64,000 bases of DNA from Microbulbifer sp. MI-G (GCF_030440425.1 NZ_CP098023.1:2912501-2976500), one strand, 5' to 3'. Positions 1 to 9,442 are shown, counted from the first letter of the stretch. Translations and numbers: made by a program. The notes: generated by a model from the sequence alone, not told the origin.

Positions 1-41
1 GCACCCACACATATTGCTTGATCGAATTTTTAAACAACTCA
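1..41 (-). promoter_or_regulatory. rRNA operon leader (boxA-like antitermination region)
   Basis: Read on the minus strand, positions 41 to 1 give a boxA-like stretch (TTGTTTAAAAATT) followed by CAATATGTGTGGGTGC. From memory, the E. coli rrn leader has the same arrangement: CTTTAACAATTT, then CAATCTGTGTGGGCAC ahead of 16S. A strong promoter lies just upstream at 74-101. The inference is that a 16S rRNA gene starts shortly to the left of the window on the minus strand. No rRNA sequence is itself visible. Confidence 0.7.
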
Positions 42-73
42 GCTGGGCGCCAGGCCCTAACTGCGGGACGCGT

Positions 74-101
74 ATTCTACACATCCGGGCTGCTGAAGCA
101 A
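74..101 (-). promoter_or_regulatory. rRNA P1-like promoter
   Basis: On the minus strand there is a -35 box TTGCTT (101-96), a 16-nt spacer and a -10 box TAGAAT (79-74), followed by the GC-rich discriminator ACGCGTCCCGC. A 16-nt spacer with a GC-rich discriminator is typical of stringently controlled rRNA P1 promoters. Transcription would run left into the boxA-like leader. Between this promoter and the tRNA-Ser gene (102-265) I see no gene. Confidence 0.65.
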
Positions 102-265
102 GTGCTTTCTCGCAGCGATCTGCGTCGAAAATGAAACCGCGCTTCAGGCGCCTTCCCAACCTCGGACAGCTCTCCAGGACTGTGCTTGAAGTGGCAACGC
201 ACCTCCACCACAAACACCTCAAATCTCTGCGGAACCTCAGGCTTTCAACGACAAAAGCCGATATA

Positions 266-355
266 TGGCGGTGAGAGAGGGATTCGAACCCTCGATGGGC
301 GTTAACCCATACGCCCTTAGCAGGGGCGCGCCTTCAGCCACTCGGCCATCTCACC
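266..355 (-). tRNA. serV: tRNA-Ser (anticodon GCU)
   Basis: The minus strand folds as a class II tRNA. The acceptor stem GGTGAGA pairs with TCTCACC, the discriminator is G and the CCA is encoded (268-266). The anticodon stem CGCCC/GGGCG encloses the loop CTGCTAA, giving anticodon GCT for AGC/AGU serine codons. A long variable arm (about GTATGGGTTAACGCCCAT) precedes the T-arm GAGGGTTCGAATCCCTC. The position downstream of csrA matches the csrA-tRNA-Ser order of many gammaproteobacteria. Confidence 0.95.
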
Positions 356-369
356 ATTCACTCATGCCT

Positions 370-421
370 AAGCACCCGCGTTAAGGGGACTTTCCGGAGA
401 AGAGCCATCAGGCGGGTGCTT
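370..421 (-). repeat. Inverted repeat in the tRNA-Ser leader
   Basis: A perfect 10-bp inverted repeat (AAGCACCCGC at 370-379, GCGGGTGCTT at 412-421) encloses 32 nt. It lies between the predicted tRNA promoter and the 5' end of tRNA-Ser, so the precursor would carry a stable hairpin. It might guide RNase processing or insulate the tRNA from csrA transcription. It has no T-tract, so it is not a standard terminator. Confidence 0.6.
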
Positions 422-438
422 ACATCAAAGTGGGCGGG

Positions 439-466
439 ATCATACCAATGGCCTGACAAAAATCAA
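439..466 (-). promoter_or_regulatory. Predicted tRNA-Ser promoter
   Basis: On the minus strand: -35 TTGATT (466-461), a 16-nt spacer, -10 TATGAT (444-439), then a GC-rich discriminator CCCGCCC. It lies about 75 nt upstream of the mature tRNA and after the csrA terminator, so the tRNA probably has its own transcript. Confidence 0.55.
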
Positions 467-580
467 TGGGAAATCAGTAACATTTTGCTCTTTTTTATTC
501 TATCAGGCACAAACTGGCCTACAGATTCGATAAAAGACTTCTCCGCCAGACTGTCAGGCAAGATTGAAGTTGATACAAAT

Positions 581-606
581 AAAAAAGGCCGGGGATCCGG
601 CCATTT
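581..606 (-). terminator. Rho-independent terminator of csrA
   Basis: The stem GGCCGG/CCGGCC with loop GGAT lies 20 nt after the csrA stop codon. On the minus strand it is followed by a run of six T (581-586). The AAAATGG side makes the structure almost symmetric. Confidence 0.85.
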
Positions 607-622
607 TCCGCAAACCACACAA

Positions 623-817
623 CTATTCGCTACCCCCCTCCTCAGAGGACTGTCTTTCGCGCTGGATACGCTGATAGATTTCTTCGCGGTGGACGGCGAC
701 TTCTTTTGGCGCATTGACCCCAATGCGCACCTGATTGCCCTTCACCCCCAGCACGGTAACCGTCACATTGTCGCCGACCATCAGCGTTTCGCCAATTCGG
801 CGGGTTAAAATCAACAT
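623..817 (-). CDS. csrA: Carbon storage regulator CsrA
   Basis: A 64-residue RNA-binding global regulator. CsrA dimers bind GGA motifs in mRNA leaders and change translation or stability of carbon-metabolism, motility and biofilm mRNAs. The whole protein matches the canonical family: [12 protein letters not shown] start, K26-G27-N28-Q29 loop, and VHREE with the RNA-binding Arg44. The start is supported by AGGAG about 8 nt upstream of the ATG. The place between lysC and tRNA-Ser is the ancestral gammaproteobacterial one, so this is the housekeeping copy. A second, divergent copy lies at 9443-9631. Confidence 0.97.
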   Translation of the reverse strand: MLILTRRIGETLMVGDNVTVTVLGVKGNQVRIGVNAPKEVAVHREEIYQRIQRERQSSEEGGSE

Positions 818-1033
818 TACCTACTTCTCCTTGATCATCCTGTGATAAAGAGCGGCCGGTATTCCCCTAAAGCTGCTCTTATTTGGTCATCATAACCGGA
901 TGGCGGTGCAAAAAGGCCAAAAAGCGGCCCATCGTACTATTCAGTATTGACCAGCCGAACAAAATCTCAACAGGTTGAATTTTGTGCCAAGAAGCCAAAT
1001 CGAAATGAAAGGCTCACACCGCCTTAACTCTGG

Positions 1034-2278
1034 TTATTGTGTTTTACATCTCTGCTTATCAGAGAGTTCAAACTCACTGTGCAAGGCCCGCACAGCGAGT
1101 TCAAGGTAGCGCTCATCGATAATCACCGATATCTTGATCTCAGATGTGGTGATCATCTGGATGTTGATATTGTCTTCACCGAGCGCGCTAAACATGCGAC
1201 TGGCCACGTTTGCATGGGATCGCATGCCCACACCGACAATAGACACCTTGGCAATCTTGTCGTCTGAGATCACTTCTCGCGCACCAAGTTCCGCCGCGAC
1301 ACGTTCCAGCACTTCACGCGCTTTGCCCAGATCGTTGCGATGCACGGTGAAAGTAAAGTCTGTGGTGCCATCGACAGCACTGATGTTCTGCACAATGACG
1401 TCTACTTCAATATTTTCACCGCCAACCGGCGCCAGAATTCGGCAGGCAACTCCCGGGGTATCCGGCACACCGCGAATCGTTAACTTGGCCTCATCACGAT
1501 TGAACGCGATACCAGATACAACAGGTTGCTCCATTTCGTTATCTTCCTCATCCAGGCTGATCAGGGTTCCGTTGCCATCCTCAAACGTGGAGAGCACACG
1601 CAGGGGAACCTTGTATTTACCGGCAAACTCCACAGCGCGGATCTGCAAGACCTTGGAACCGAGACTGGCCATCTCCAACATCTCCTCGAACGTGATACGA
1701 TCCAGGCGGCAGGCACTGTCCACCACCCGAGGGTCAGTGGTATAAACCCCATCGACATCCGTATAGATCTGGCACTCCATCGCACCCAGTGCCGCCGCCA
1801 GGGCGACGCCTGTGGTATCCGAGCCACCACGCCCTAAAGTGGTGATATTTCCGTAATCATCCACACCCTGAAAGCCCGCAACCACAACCACTTTGCCTGC
1901 ACCCAGAGCCCCGCGCATTCGCTCGACATCAATGCGCTGAATGCGCGCTTTGGTATGTGCGTTGTCCGTGAGGATCTTGACCTGCCCACCGGTATAGGAG
2001 CAGGCATCGTAGCCACGCTTTTTCAGGGCCATGCTCAACAACGCAATGGTGACCTGCTCTCCGGTGGAAACCAGTACATCCAGTTCGCGGGGATCGGGTT
2101 TTTCCTGAATCTGATACGCAAGATCAATCAGGCGGTTGGTCTCCCCGCTCATAGCGGAAAGCACCACAACCAGATCATGCCCCTGGGCGCGAAATGCAGC
2201 CACCTTGTCGGCGACAGCCTCTATGCGCTCAATCGAGCCCACAGAAGTCCCACCGTATTTCTGCACGAACAAACTCAT
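1034..2278 (-). CDS. lysC: Aspartate kinase
   Basis: A 414-residue cytoplasmic enzyme that phosphorylates L-aspartate, the first step to lysine, threonine, methionine and diaminopimelate. The N-terminal kinase domain opens with KYGGTSVG (residues 8-15) and carries VSTGEQ and the GRGGSDTT phosphate-binding region. The last 150 or so residues carry two ACT-type regulatory segments (for example VSIVGVGMRSHANVASRMF), the usual site of lysine/threonine feedback. Length fits the monofunctional Pseudomonas-type enzyme (about 410). It lies 128 nt after alaS and upstream of csrA in a conserved order. I saw no lysine-riboswitch-like fold in the short alaS-lysC gap. Confidence 0.96.
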   Translation of the reverse strand: MSLFVQKYGGTSVGSIERIEAVADKVAAFRAQGHDLVVVLSAMSGETNRLIDLAYQIQEKPDPRELDVLVSTGEQVTIALLSMALKKRGYDACSYTGGQVKILTDNAHTKARIQRIDVERMRGALGAGKVVVVAGFQGVDDYGNITTLGRGGSDTTGVALAAALGAMECQIYTDVDGVYTTDPRVVDSACRLDRITFEEMLEMASLGSKVLQIRAVEFAGKYKVPLRVLSTFEDGNGTLISLDEEDNEMEQPVVSGIAFNRDEAKLTIRGVPDTPGVACRILAPVGGENIEVDVIVQNISAVDGTTDFTFTVHRNDLGKAREVLERVAAELGAREVISDDKIAKVSIVGVGMRSHANVASRMFSALGEDNINIQMITTSEIKISVIIDERYLELAVRALHSEFELSDKQRCKTQ

Positions 2279-2406
2279 AACTTTCTGTGTTTTCCCTGCT
2301 CATGGCCAAGCACGCGCACCCCTCCGGCTGGCGCAGGCGCGCACTTAATCACCAAACTTCGGCGAAATCAACTTGACAGCCTTCTCTTGCGTCAAATTGA
2401 CCGATA

Positions 2407-5019
2407 TTACGCGCTGAGGGAATCCTCAACCCACGCCGGTACCGCCTGTAACATCCCCGCCAGTGCAGAAAGATCAGTTCCACCCCCCTGGGCCATGTCG
2501 CGGCGACCGCCACCTTTGCCACCGAGTCTGCCAGCGGCGAAGCGCATCAGGTCACCGGCCGAGAGACGGTCGGTAAGGTCCTGGGTTACCACAGCCACTA
2601 GCGCCACCTTGCCTTCACCCGGTGCGGCGAGTAATACAACGCCACTGCCGAGCTTGTTCTTTAGCTGGTCTGCCAGATCCCGCAAGGACTTGGGATCCGC
2701 ACCCTCCACGGAGGTTGCCAGCAGCTTAAAACCGGCTACATCTACTGCCTGGGCGGAAAGATCGCCACCAACACCCGTGGCAAGTTTGGCTTTCAGCTGT
2801 GCAACCTCCTTTTCCAGCCTGCGATTCGTGCGCAATAGCTGCTCCACCTTATCCGCCAGAGTATCCGGGCGCGCCTTGAGAAGCGCGGCGATATGCTCAA
2901 GGTGCTGCTGGGTCTGGTCAAACAGCGACAGTGCATGGGCACCGGTCACCGCTTCGATACGGCGCTGCCCCGAAGCAATGCCGCTCTCGCCGACAATGCG
3001 CAGCAGGCCAATATCACCGGTGCGTTCGACATGAGTACCACCACACAACTCCACAGAAAAGGCGCCGCGCTCGGCCACGCCCATGGAGAGCACACGCACG
3101 CTGTGGCCGTATTTTTCGCCAAACAACGCCAAAGCACCCATTGCTTTAGCGGAGTCGATATCAGTTTCACGGGTTTCCACCGGCGTATTGGCCCGAATCT
3201 GGGCATTCACCAGGGACTCAATGGCATCCAGCTGCTTGAGGGTTACCGCCTCAGGGTGGGAAAAATCAAAGCGCAAGCGCTCGGAATCCACCAGGGAACC
3301 CTTCTGGGTTACATGCTCGCCTAACACTTTGCGCAACGCTGCATGCAACAGATGGGTGGCAGAGTGGTTGAGGGCAGTTGCCCGGCGCACATCCGCAGAC
3401 ACTTTGACTGCGACCCGGTCACCAACCGCAATAGCGCCTCGAAGGACCTTGCCACTGTGCAGATGGTGGCCTCCCTGTTTGGTACAGTCACGCACTTCGA
3501 AGCAGCCGGCTCTTGCATTCAGGTATCCGCAATCGCCAACCTGGCCACCGGACTCCGCATAAAAGGAGGTGCGATCCAGTATCACAGCGCCTTCTTCACC
3601 CTCTTCCAGGCACTCCACCCGCCCACTCTCTTTGACGATAGCGACGACGATACCCTCAACTTCTGTTGAGTCATAACCCAGAAACTCAGTTGCCCCCCCC
3701 AGGCCCAGTACTTCGGTGTAGCCCTGCTTAAACTTGCCCGCCGCACGGGCGCGCTCGCGCTGGGCTTGCATCGCCGCTTCATAACCGGCCATATCCAGGG
3801 ACAAGCCACGCTCGCGGGCGATATCCTGGGTCAGGTCGGTAGGGAAACCATAGGTATCATGCAAGGTGAATATCAGCGCACCAGGAATTTCACTGTCTTC
3901 CAGGGAGACGAGGGCGTCTTCCAGCAGGGCCATCCCTTTATCCAGGGTCTTGGCGAATTGCTCCTCTTCTTTACGCAGAACCCGTTCAATGGTTTGCTGT
4001 TTCTCACCCAATTCAGGATAGGCTTCGCCCATCTGCTCGACCAAAGTCTCCACCAACTGGAAAAAAAAGACCGCCTTGTGCCCCAGCTTGTGCCCGTGGC
4101 GCACAGCGCGGCGGATAATGCGGCGGAGGACAAAGCCGCGCCCCTCATTGGAGGGCATAACACCATCGGCTATCAGGAAAGCGCAAGAGCGGATATGATC
4201 TGCGATCACCCGCAGGGATTTCTCTTCCAGGTTGTCACAGCCAACAATGGTACCGGCAGCTTTTAACAGTGCCTGGAACAGATCGATTTCGTAGTTGGAG
4301 TGTACGCCCTGCATCACGGCAGCTATACGCTCCAGGCCCATTCCAGTATCCACCGACGGCTTGGGCAGCGGATGCAAGCCTCCCTCTGCTGTGCGCTCGT
4401 ACTGCATAAACACCAGATTCCAGATCTCGATATAGCGGTCCAGCTCATCATTGTCTGAACCGGGCGGGCCTCCGGCTACCGCTTCACCGTGGTCATAGAA
4501 AATCTCTGAGCTGGGCCCACAGGGACCGGTGTCACCCATTTGCCAGAAATTGTCCTCATCCAGGCGGGAGAAACGGTCGACACTGACACCGATCTCTTTC
4601 AACCAGATATCGGCGGCCTCATCGTCACTGATATGTACGGTAATCCACAGGCGCTCTTCAGGCAGGCCCAGAACTTTGGTGAGAAAATCCCATGCAAAAC
4701 GGATAGCCTCGCGCTTAAAGTAATCGCCAAAGCTGAAATTGCCCAGCATTTCAAAAAAGGTATGGTGTCGCGCAGTATAGCCGACGTTCTCCAGATCGTT
4801 GTGCTTGCCGCCGGCGCGCACACAGCGCTGCGCGCTGGCTGCGCGCCTGTAGGAGCGTGACTGATGACCGAGAAAGGTATCCTTGAACTGTACCATGCCG
4901 GCATTGGTGAACAGCAGGGTCGGGTCGTTGCCCGGAATCAGAGAGCTCGATGGCACAATGGTATGGCCTTGTCCCGCAAAGTAATTCAGAAAGGCTTCGC
5001 GAATCTGTGCGCTTTTCAT
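2407..5019 (-). CDS. alaS: Alanyl-tRNA synthetase
   Basis: An 870-residue class II aminoacyl-tRNA synthetase that charges tRNA-Ala and edits mischarged Ser/Gly. The catalytic core is at the N-terminus ([45 protein letters not shown]). The editing domain has the metal-binding [12 protein letters not shown] and CGGTH motifs. The C-terminal C-Ala/DHHA1 domain ends with a [15 protein letters not shown] segment. Full length for the family (about 870-880). In E. coli recX is its immediate upstream neighbour; here recX is about 21.5 kb away, although still on the same strand. Confidence 0.98.
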   Translation of the reverse strand: MKSAQIREAFLNYFAGQGHTIVPSSSLIPGNDPTLLFTNAGMVQFKDTFLGHQSRSYRRAASAQRCVRAGGKHNDLENVGYTARHHTFFEMLGNFSFGDYFKREAIRFAWDFLTKVLGLPEERLWITVHISDDEAADIWLKEIGVSVDRFSRLDEDNFWQMGDTGPCGPSSEIFYDHGEAVAGGPPGSDNDELDRYIEIWNLVFMQYERTAEGGLHPLPKPSVDTGMGLERIAAVMQGVHSNYEIDLFQALLKAAGTIVGCDNLEEKSLRVIADHIRSCAFLIADGVMPSNEGRGFVLRRIIRRAVRHGHKLGHKAVFFFQLVETLVEQMGEAYPELGEKQQTIERVLRKEEEQFAKTLDKGMALLEDALVSLEDSEIPGALIFTLHDTYGFPTDLTQDIARERGLSLDMAGYEAAMQAQRERARAAGKFKQGYTEVLGLGGATEFLGYDSTEVEGIVVAIVKESGRVECLEEGEEGAVILDRTSFYAESGGQVGDCGYLNARAGCFEVRDCTKQGGHHLHSGKVLRGAIAVGDRVAVKVSADVRRATALNHSATHLLHAALRKVLGEHVTQKGSLVDSERLRFDFSHPEAVTLKQLDAIESLVNAQIRANTPVETRETDIDSAKAMGALALFGEKYGHSVRVLSMGVAERGAFSVELCGGTHVERTGDIGLLRIVGESGIASGQRRIEAVTGAHALSLFDQTQQHLEHIAALLKARPDTLADKVEQLLRTNRRLEKEVAQLKAKLATGVGGDLSAQAVDVAGFKLLATSVEGADPKSLRDLADQLKNKLGSGVVLLAAPGEGKVALVAVVTQDLTDRLSAGDLMRFAAGRLGGKGGGRRDMAQGGGTDLSALAGMLQAVPAWVEDSLSA

Positions 5020-5095
5020 CCAGCGTCATTCCACTTCGTTTGTTGAAAGTAAGTTGAACGACACCATCGACGACGAGATGTCATTTCTGCCCCAT

Positions 5096-5443
5096 TTATT
5101 GTGCAAGGCTGTGCTCAGGCATTTTTTTCTGAGCCAGCAGGTGAACATGCAAATGGAATACGGTCTGCCCGGCACTGCGACCATTATTGACCACCAACCG
5201 AAACCCCTCGAGGCCTAATCGTCGGCCCAGTTCGGCAGCCACCCACATTAAATGACCGAGTAAAGCTTTGTCTTCGCTTTTGGCGTCTGACAAGTTGACC
5301 AGGGGCTTTCGCGGGATAATAAGCAGATGGGTTGGCGCTTGTGGCGCTCGATCCTCAATAACGACGCAAAGGTCGTCTTCGTAGACTTTCTCGGCCGGAA
5401 TATCGCCTGAAATAATTCGACTAAATACGCTGGATTCACCCAT
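5096..5443 (-). CDS. hinT: HIT family purine nucleoside phosphoramidase (HinT-like)
   Basis: A 115-residue histidine-triad protein. The C-terminal VFHLHVHLLA is the HxHxHxx nucleotide-binding and catalytic motif, and the N-terminal FSRIISGDIPAEKVYEDD and HLLIIPRKP are standard for the HinT/PKCI branch. Such enzymes hydrolyse adenosine phosphoramidates and acyl- or lysyl-AMP adducts formed by aminoacyl-tRNA synthetases. The ATG lies 4 nt after the stop of the ycaR-like gene, so the two are almost certainly co-transcribed. It precedes alaS by 76 nt, possibly in one transcript. Confidence 0.93.
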   Translation of the reverse strand: MGESSVFSRIISGDIPAEKVYEDDLCVVIEDRAPQAPTHLLIIPRKPLVNLSDAKSEDKALLGHLMWVAAELGRRLGLEGFRLVVNNGRSAGQTVFHLHVHLLAQKKMPEHSLAQ

Positions 5444-5447
5444 TGGT

Positions 5448-5633
5448 TTATTTTTCCAGCTTTTCCTCGGCGGTCAGCTGTCGCGCTTCAGACTCCAGCA
5501 TCACCGGTATCCCATCCCGGACCGGGTAGGCCAGACCACTGGCCTTGCACACCAGTTCCTGGGTGTCCTCGCGATACTCGAGTGGCGCTTTACTCACAGG
5601 GCACACCAACAGGCTCAGTAACTTTTTGTCCAT
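5448..5633 (-). CDS. ycaR: Trm112/YcaR family protein
   Basis: A 61-residue protein of the YcaR/Trm112 (UPF0434) family. It has [20 protein letters not shown], the internal [20 protein letters not shown] block and an acidic C-terminus. Bacterial members often keep only part of the zinc-binding Cys set; two Cys are visible here (C11 and one near residue 29). In E. coli ycaR sits with lpxK and kdsB, but here it is paired with hinT. Its molecular role in bacteria is not settled. GGGTGAG upstream of the ATG is an acceptable ribosome-binding site. Confidence 0.9.
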   Translation of the reverse strand: MDKKLLSLLVCPVSKAPLEYREDTQELVCKASGLAYPVRDGIPVMLESEARQLTAEEKLEK

Positions 5634-5764
5634 GTCTCACCCACTATTTCCCCCACCACAACTTCCGGGGTCAAAAATGACCGCGTATCATACATGGCTT
5701 CAAGGGGTTTTTCACGGTATTTGCCACGGTTTCTGCCGGTATACTCTGCTGCCATACCCAATTT

Positions 5765-6604
5765 TTACCCTAAGGCGACAGCCCTGGGTGCGGGCAACAG
5801 GGAATGCAAATGTTCCAACAACAACTCCCGTGCCAAACGCCCCTCCTCCACCTCATTAAACACTTCGTGGTAGGCATCGGGAAAACAGTGCAGTTTTTTA
5901 TACTCTGAGCCAATACGTTTAAACCAGTTCCGGCTGATTCCTGTGTCCACCAGTTGGTCTGACTCCGGCAGTAACATCAGGCAGGGCGCCTGCAGGCACC
6001 CGAGGTTGGCGGAGAGGAACGTCCGCTCCCGCAGGAAGGTTTCAAACCAGCGCAAGGATACACCCCGATGCGTCAACGCATCACTCCGGTAGGCCTCGAC
6101 AACTGCGGTATCGCGACATAACCATTGGTCATCAATCCGGTTGGAGAGCACCAGTCCCGGAATCAGCTTTGCCAGAGTGAGCACCAGCCACAGCTCCAGG
6201 CCCGCGGGCTCCCGCCTGCCGGAAAAACCCGGTGCAGACAGGATCACACTGTCTGCAAAGTCGTAGCGGATAGCGCTGCCACAGGCCACCACCGCCCCCA
6301 TACTGTGTCCCAGGAGGTGCAGACTGGTATCCGGGTTAGCCTGTTTGATCAGGCTTATCAATGCGTACAGATCCTCGCAATACAGAGAGAAATCATCGAT
6401 ATGTCCCCTTTTGCCTGCGGACAAGCCGTGACCGTAGTGGTCCAGTGCATAGACACTGAAGCCCGCCCGGTTGAGGTGCCTGGCCAGGGCGGCATAGCGG
6501 CCGCTGTGCTCACCCAGGCCGTGGGAAATCACCACGATGCCCAGCGCGCGCTCCACCCACCAACGCCGATAGTGCAAACGTATATCCCTCGTCAAAAATT
6601 CCAT
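5765..6604 (-). CDS. Alpha/beta hydrolase, monoacylglycerol lipase or lysophospholipase
   Basis: A 279-residue serine hydrolase of the monoglyceride-lipase/lysophospholipase (PldB-like) family. The oxyanion region is ISHGLGEHSGRY (26-37), the cap entry is ALDHYGHGLSAGKRG, and the nucleophile elbow is GHSMG with Ser101. The likely acid lies in LLPESDQLVDT and the likely histidine in DAYHEVFNE near the C-terminus. No signal peptide is evident, so it is probably cytoplasmic or inner-membrane associated. It is 56 nt downstream of the aldolase gene, with glycerol kinase beyond that. The context suggests release of glycerol from monoacylglycerols that GlpK then phosphorylates. The exact lipid substrate cannot be read from sequence. 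Confidence 0.88.
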   Translation of the reverse strand: MEFLTRDIRLHYRRWWVERALGIVVISHGLGEHSGRYAALARHLNRAGFSVYALDHYGHGLSAGKRGHIDDFSLYCEDLYALISLIKQANPDTSLHLLGHSMGAVVACGSAIRYDFADSVILSAPGFSGRREPAGLELWLVLTLAKLIPGLVLSNRIDDQWLCRDTAVVEAYRSDALTHRGVSLRWFETFLRERTFLSANLGCLQAPCLMLLPESDQLVDTGISRNWFKRIGSEYKKLHCFPDAYHEVFNEVEEGRLARELLLEHLHSLLPAPRAVALG

Positions 6605-6660
6605 CCCCCCTCCTCTCTTACGGTCTTTCTCATTATTGCATTGCCTGCCTGCAGCTGGGA

Positions 6661-7680
6661 TTACTCGGCGCGTTCCAGGCTATCGCGGTATTGACCCAAC
6701 ATGGCGAGATGGTTCAAACGCGCCCGCCGCACCAGGGCGCCCTGCGCAGCACAAATATGCTCCTCCCGACCACGCCAAGCCGCCAGTGCCGGCTGCTGCA
6801 AGGCCCGGCCATAGGAGAAGCTCAGTTGCCAGGGCGCATTGCCAAGTCGGTTCAGGGCATTGAGATTGGCTGTGGCCTCCTCGGGACTCTGCCCGCCGGA
6901 GAGAAAGTGAATACTGGGCACCGCAGCAGGTACTGCGCGCCGCAGACTGCGCAGGGTGTACTCCGCAACCTGTTGTGGCTCGGCGCGGGCACACTCCGAC
7001 CCCGGCGTTACCATACTGGGCTTGAGCAGCATCAGTTCCAATATGACGCCGTGGCGATGCAGGGCGTGAAAGACCGAGTGCCAGACCCGCTCATTGACTG
7101 CCGCACTCCGCTCAATACTGTGGTTACCATCCATCAGTACCTCCGGCTCTACGATGGGTACAACACCCTCACGCTGGCAGACAGCGGCATACCGGGCGAG
7201 CACCTCGGCATTGGCATGCAATCCCAGTTCAGTGGGGTTTTCCGGACCCAGCGGATACACTTCCCGCCACTTGGCAAAGCGTGCACCCAACTTTTTGTAC
7301 CCCCGCAACCGCTCCCCGAGGCCGTCCAGCCCAAAAGTGATCGTATCCCCAAGGGCCCCGGGCAGTGGCCCCTTGCCTCTGTCGACCTTGATACCGGGCA
7401 GGATTTTCTGTGCCGCCGCCCTCTGTGCCAAGGGAATACCCTGGTCATCGCACTGACCAAGGGTTTCCTCAAACAGAATCACCCCGCTGACATATTCCCC
7501 CAGTTCCTCGCTTGTGAGCAGAGCCGAACGATAACTGCGACGGCTCTGTTCCGTTGACTCCACTCCCACTGACGCGAAACGCTTGGCGATTGTGCCGCCA
7601 CTTTCGTCCGCAGCGAGAATGCCCCGCTGGCCATCAACCAATTCGGCAATGGTCGCCTGCAATTCACTCTGAAGCGTCAT
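6661..7680 (-). CDS. Fructose-bisphosphate aldolase class I
   Basis: A 339-residue Schiff-base aldolase that cleaves fructose-1,6-bisphosphate to DHAP and glyceraldehyde-3-phosphate, or works in reverse for gluconeogenesis. ILAADESGGTIAKRF near the N-terminus, the active-site acid region PIVEPEVLMDG, and the Schiff-base lysine in LELMLLKPSMVTPG (Lys220) are all present. The start at 7680 (MTLQSELQAT) is chosen because GCAGGAG lies 7 nt upstream and the family starts here; the reading frame stays open 49 codons further upstream. It follows glpK by 38 nt, which fits routing of glycerol-derived DHAP into gluconeogenesis. Class I (animal-type) enzymes are less usual than class II in this group. 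Confidence 0.95.
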   Translation of the reverse strand: MTLQSELQATIAELVDGQRGILAADESGGTIAKRFASVGVESTEQSRRSYRSALLTSEELGEYVSGVILFEETLGQCDDQGIPLAQRAAAQKILPGIKVDRGKGPLPGALGDTITFGLDGLGERLRGYKKLGARFAKWREVYPLGPENPTELGLHANAEVLARYAAVCQREGVVPIVEPEVLMDGNHSIERSAAVNERVWHSVFHALHRHGVILELMLLKPSMVTPGSECARAEPQQVAEYTLRSLRRAVPAAVPSIHFLSGGQSPEEATANLNALNRLGNAPWQLSFSYGRALQQPALAAWRGREEHICAAQGALVRRARLNHLAMLGQYRDSLERAE

Positions 7681-7718
7681 TTGGATAGCTCCTGCGGTAT
7701 AAAAACACGCTATTCCCC

Positions 7719-9197
7719 TTAAAATGCCTGACAGGCAGAGACCGCCCGCTTCCAGCCGGCCAGCAAAGACGTCCGTTTGGGTGCGGCCATCGCGGGCCGG
7801 AAGTCCCGCTCTATCTCCTGCAGGCATTCCGGCAATCGCTGGGACTGCCAGAGTCCACTGCCAATGCCCGCCAGGAGCGCGGCACCGATCGCGGTAGACT
7901 CGATCTGCCTGGGGCGCTCTACTCGCAATGCGGAGATATCCGCCTGAAACTGCATCAGAAAGTTATTCGCACTGGCCCCACCATCCACACGCATATGGCT
8001 GATGGGCAACCCGAGAGCTTCACTCATCAGGCACACCAATTCATCGCTCTGATAGGCAATGGATTCAAGCGTAGCGCGCACCAGTTCCGCACGACCGCTA
8101 CCGCGACTCAATCCACAGATGGCGCCCCGTGCCAAAGGGTTCCAGTAGGGCGCACCGAGTCCACTGAAGGCGGGCACCAGATAGACACCGCGGGTATCGG
8201 GAACACTTTGTGCAATCATCTCGGTTTCCGCGGTCTGCTGAATCAGGCCCAGTTCATCGCGCAGCCATTGCACTGCAGAGCCGGCGGTAAATACCGAGCC
8301 CTCCACAGCATAGGCCGGGTCACCATGGACATCGCAGGCCACCGTTGCCAGTAGCCCCTGAGGGAGAGCAGATGGCATCTCGCCGGCAAACGCCAACATA
8401 AAACACCCGGTGCCGTAAGTATTTTTGATATTCCCGGGATGGATACAGCCCTGGCCAAACAGCGCCGCCTGCTGATCGCCGGCTACCCCGCAAATGGGTG
8501 CACCGGTGCCAAGGAAAGCTTCGGGGTCGGCATCGGTAAAATAGCCGGCGGATGGTCGAATTTCCGGAAGTATGGATTCCGGGCAGTCGAACAGTGCCAG
8601 CAGTTCAGGGTCCCAGTGTTTTTGTGCCAGGTTGTATAGCAAAGTACGGCTGGCATTGGTGTGATCGGTAAGATGCGCGCGGCCGCCACTCATTTTCCAG
8701 ATCAGCCAGCTATCCACGGTACCGAAACAAAGCGCACCACTTCGGGCACGGGCCAGTAATTCGGGATTCTGACGAAACAACCACAGCAGCTTGCTCGCCG
8801 AAAAATAGGCATCCAGCAGCAGACCACTGCGTTCACGCAGCCAATGTGCATTTCCCCCTGCAGCAAGCTCCGCGCAGATTTCTGCAGAGCGGCGGCACTG
8901 CCATACGATCGCCGGATGCACCGGCTCCCCGGTGTACCGGTCCCAAAGGATGGTGGTCTCCCGCTGGTTGGTAATTCCCACAGCCTGGATATCCGATGCC
9001 CGGATACCGGCGCGCTCCAAGGCTGCACTGCACACATACCGTGTCACCTGCCAGATCTCTTCGGCGTTCTGCTCAACCCAGCCCGGTTTGGGGTAGTAAT
9101 TGGAAATCTCCGAATAGCTGTGGCCAATCAGGGCTCCGCAGGTATCGAAAACAAAGGCTGTTGTGCCGGTGGTGCCCTGGTCGATGGATAAGATCAT
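7719..9197 (-). CDS. glpK: Glycerol kinase
   Basis: A 492-residue FGGY-family kinase that makes sn-glycerol-3-phosphate from glycerol and ATP. The N-terminal phosphate loop ILSIDQGTTGTTA, the WVEQNAEEIW region, the glycerol-binding TNASRTLLYNL, and the C-terminal ATP site (GAPICGVAGDQQAALFGQG, NTYGTGCFML, GGASANNFLMQFQ) are in order. The start at 9197 (MILSIDQG) matches the family; the frame continues 39 codons upstream but adds no recognisable sequence. It heads an apparent glpK-aldolase-lipase operon. No glpF or glpD is visible in the window. Confidence 0.96.
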   Translation of the reverse strand: MILSIDQGTTGTTAFVFDTCGALIGHSYSEISNYYPKPGWVEQNAEEIWQVTRYVCSAALERAGIRASDIQAVGITNQRETTILWDRYTGEPVHPAIVWQCRRSAEICAELAAGGNAHWLRERSGLLLDAYFSASKLLWLFRQNPELLARARSGALCFGTVDSWLIWKMSGGRAHLTDHTNASRTLLYNLAQKHWDPELLALFDCPESILPEIRPSAGYFTDADPEAFLGTGAPICGVAGDQQAALFGQGCIHPGNIKNTYGTGCFMLAFAGEMPSALPQGLLATVACDVHGDPAYAVEGSVFTAGSAVQWLRDELGLIQQTAETEMIAQSVPDTRGVYLVPAFSGLGAPYWNPLARGAICGLSRGSGRAELVRATLESIAYQSDELVCLMSEALGLPISHMRVDGGASANNFLMQFQADISALRVERPRQIESTAIGAALLAGIGSGLWQSQRLPECLQEIERDFRPAMAAPKRTSLLAGWKRAVSACQAF

Positions 9198-9442
9198 AGC
9201 GTGCCCCGTGATTATTCTGCTGGCGCTCTGTATCCCGTGGCGCGTTTTAATGAAGGGCGCATGCTCCGGCCACCCGTGAAAAGAATATAAGCCCAATGAC
9301 TTGGCGTCCAGCACCGGGCGATTCTATCCAACGGCAGGCGCGGGTAGCTTTGCCCCCGCCTTTTCCTATTCTATGCCTACCGTTCCCGCGCCCCGCCCCA
9401 CACCCCCTTGAAACGTGATTTTCCGAGCTTCCCCATCACGGC

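Noticed and set aside
14..274. 86-codon frame on the plus strand
   Set aside because: It lies across the rRNA-type leader and promoter and runs into the 3' end of tRNA-Ser; no ribosome-binding site and no family resemblance.
2279..2406. Lysine riboswitch before lysC
   Set aside because: The gap is only 128 bp and shows no conserved lysine-aptamer core.
1955..3034. 359-codon frame on the plus strand
   Set aside because: Antisense to lysC and alaS; low-complexity translation without domain.
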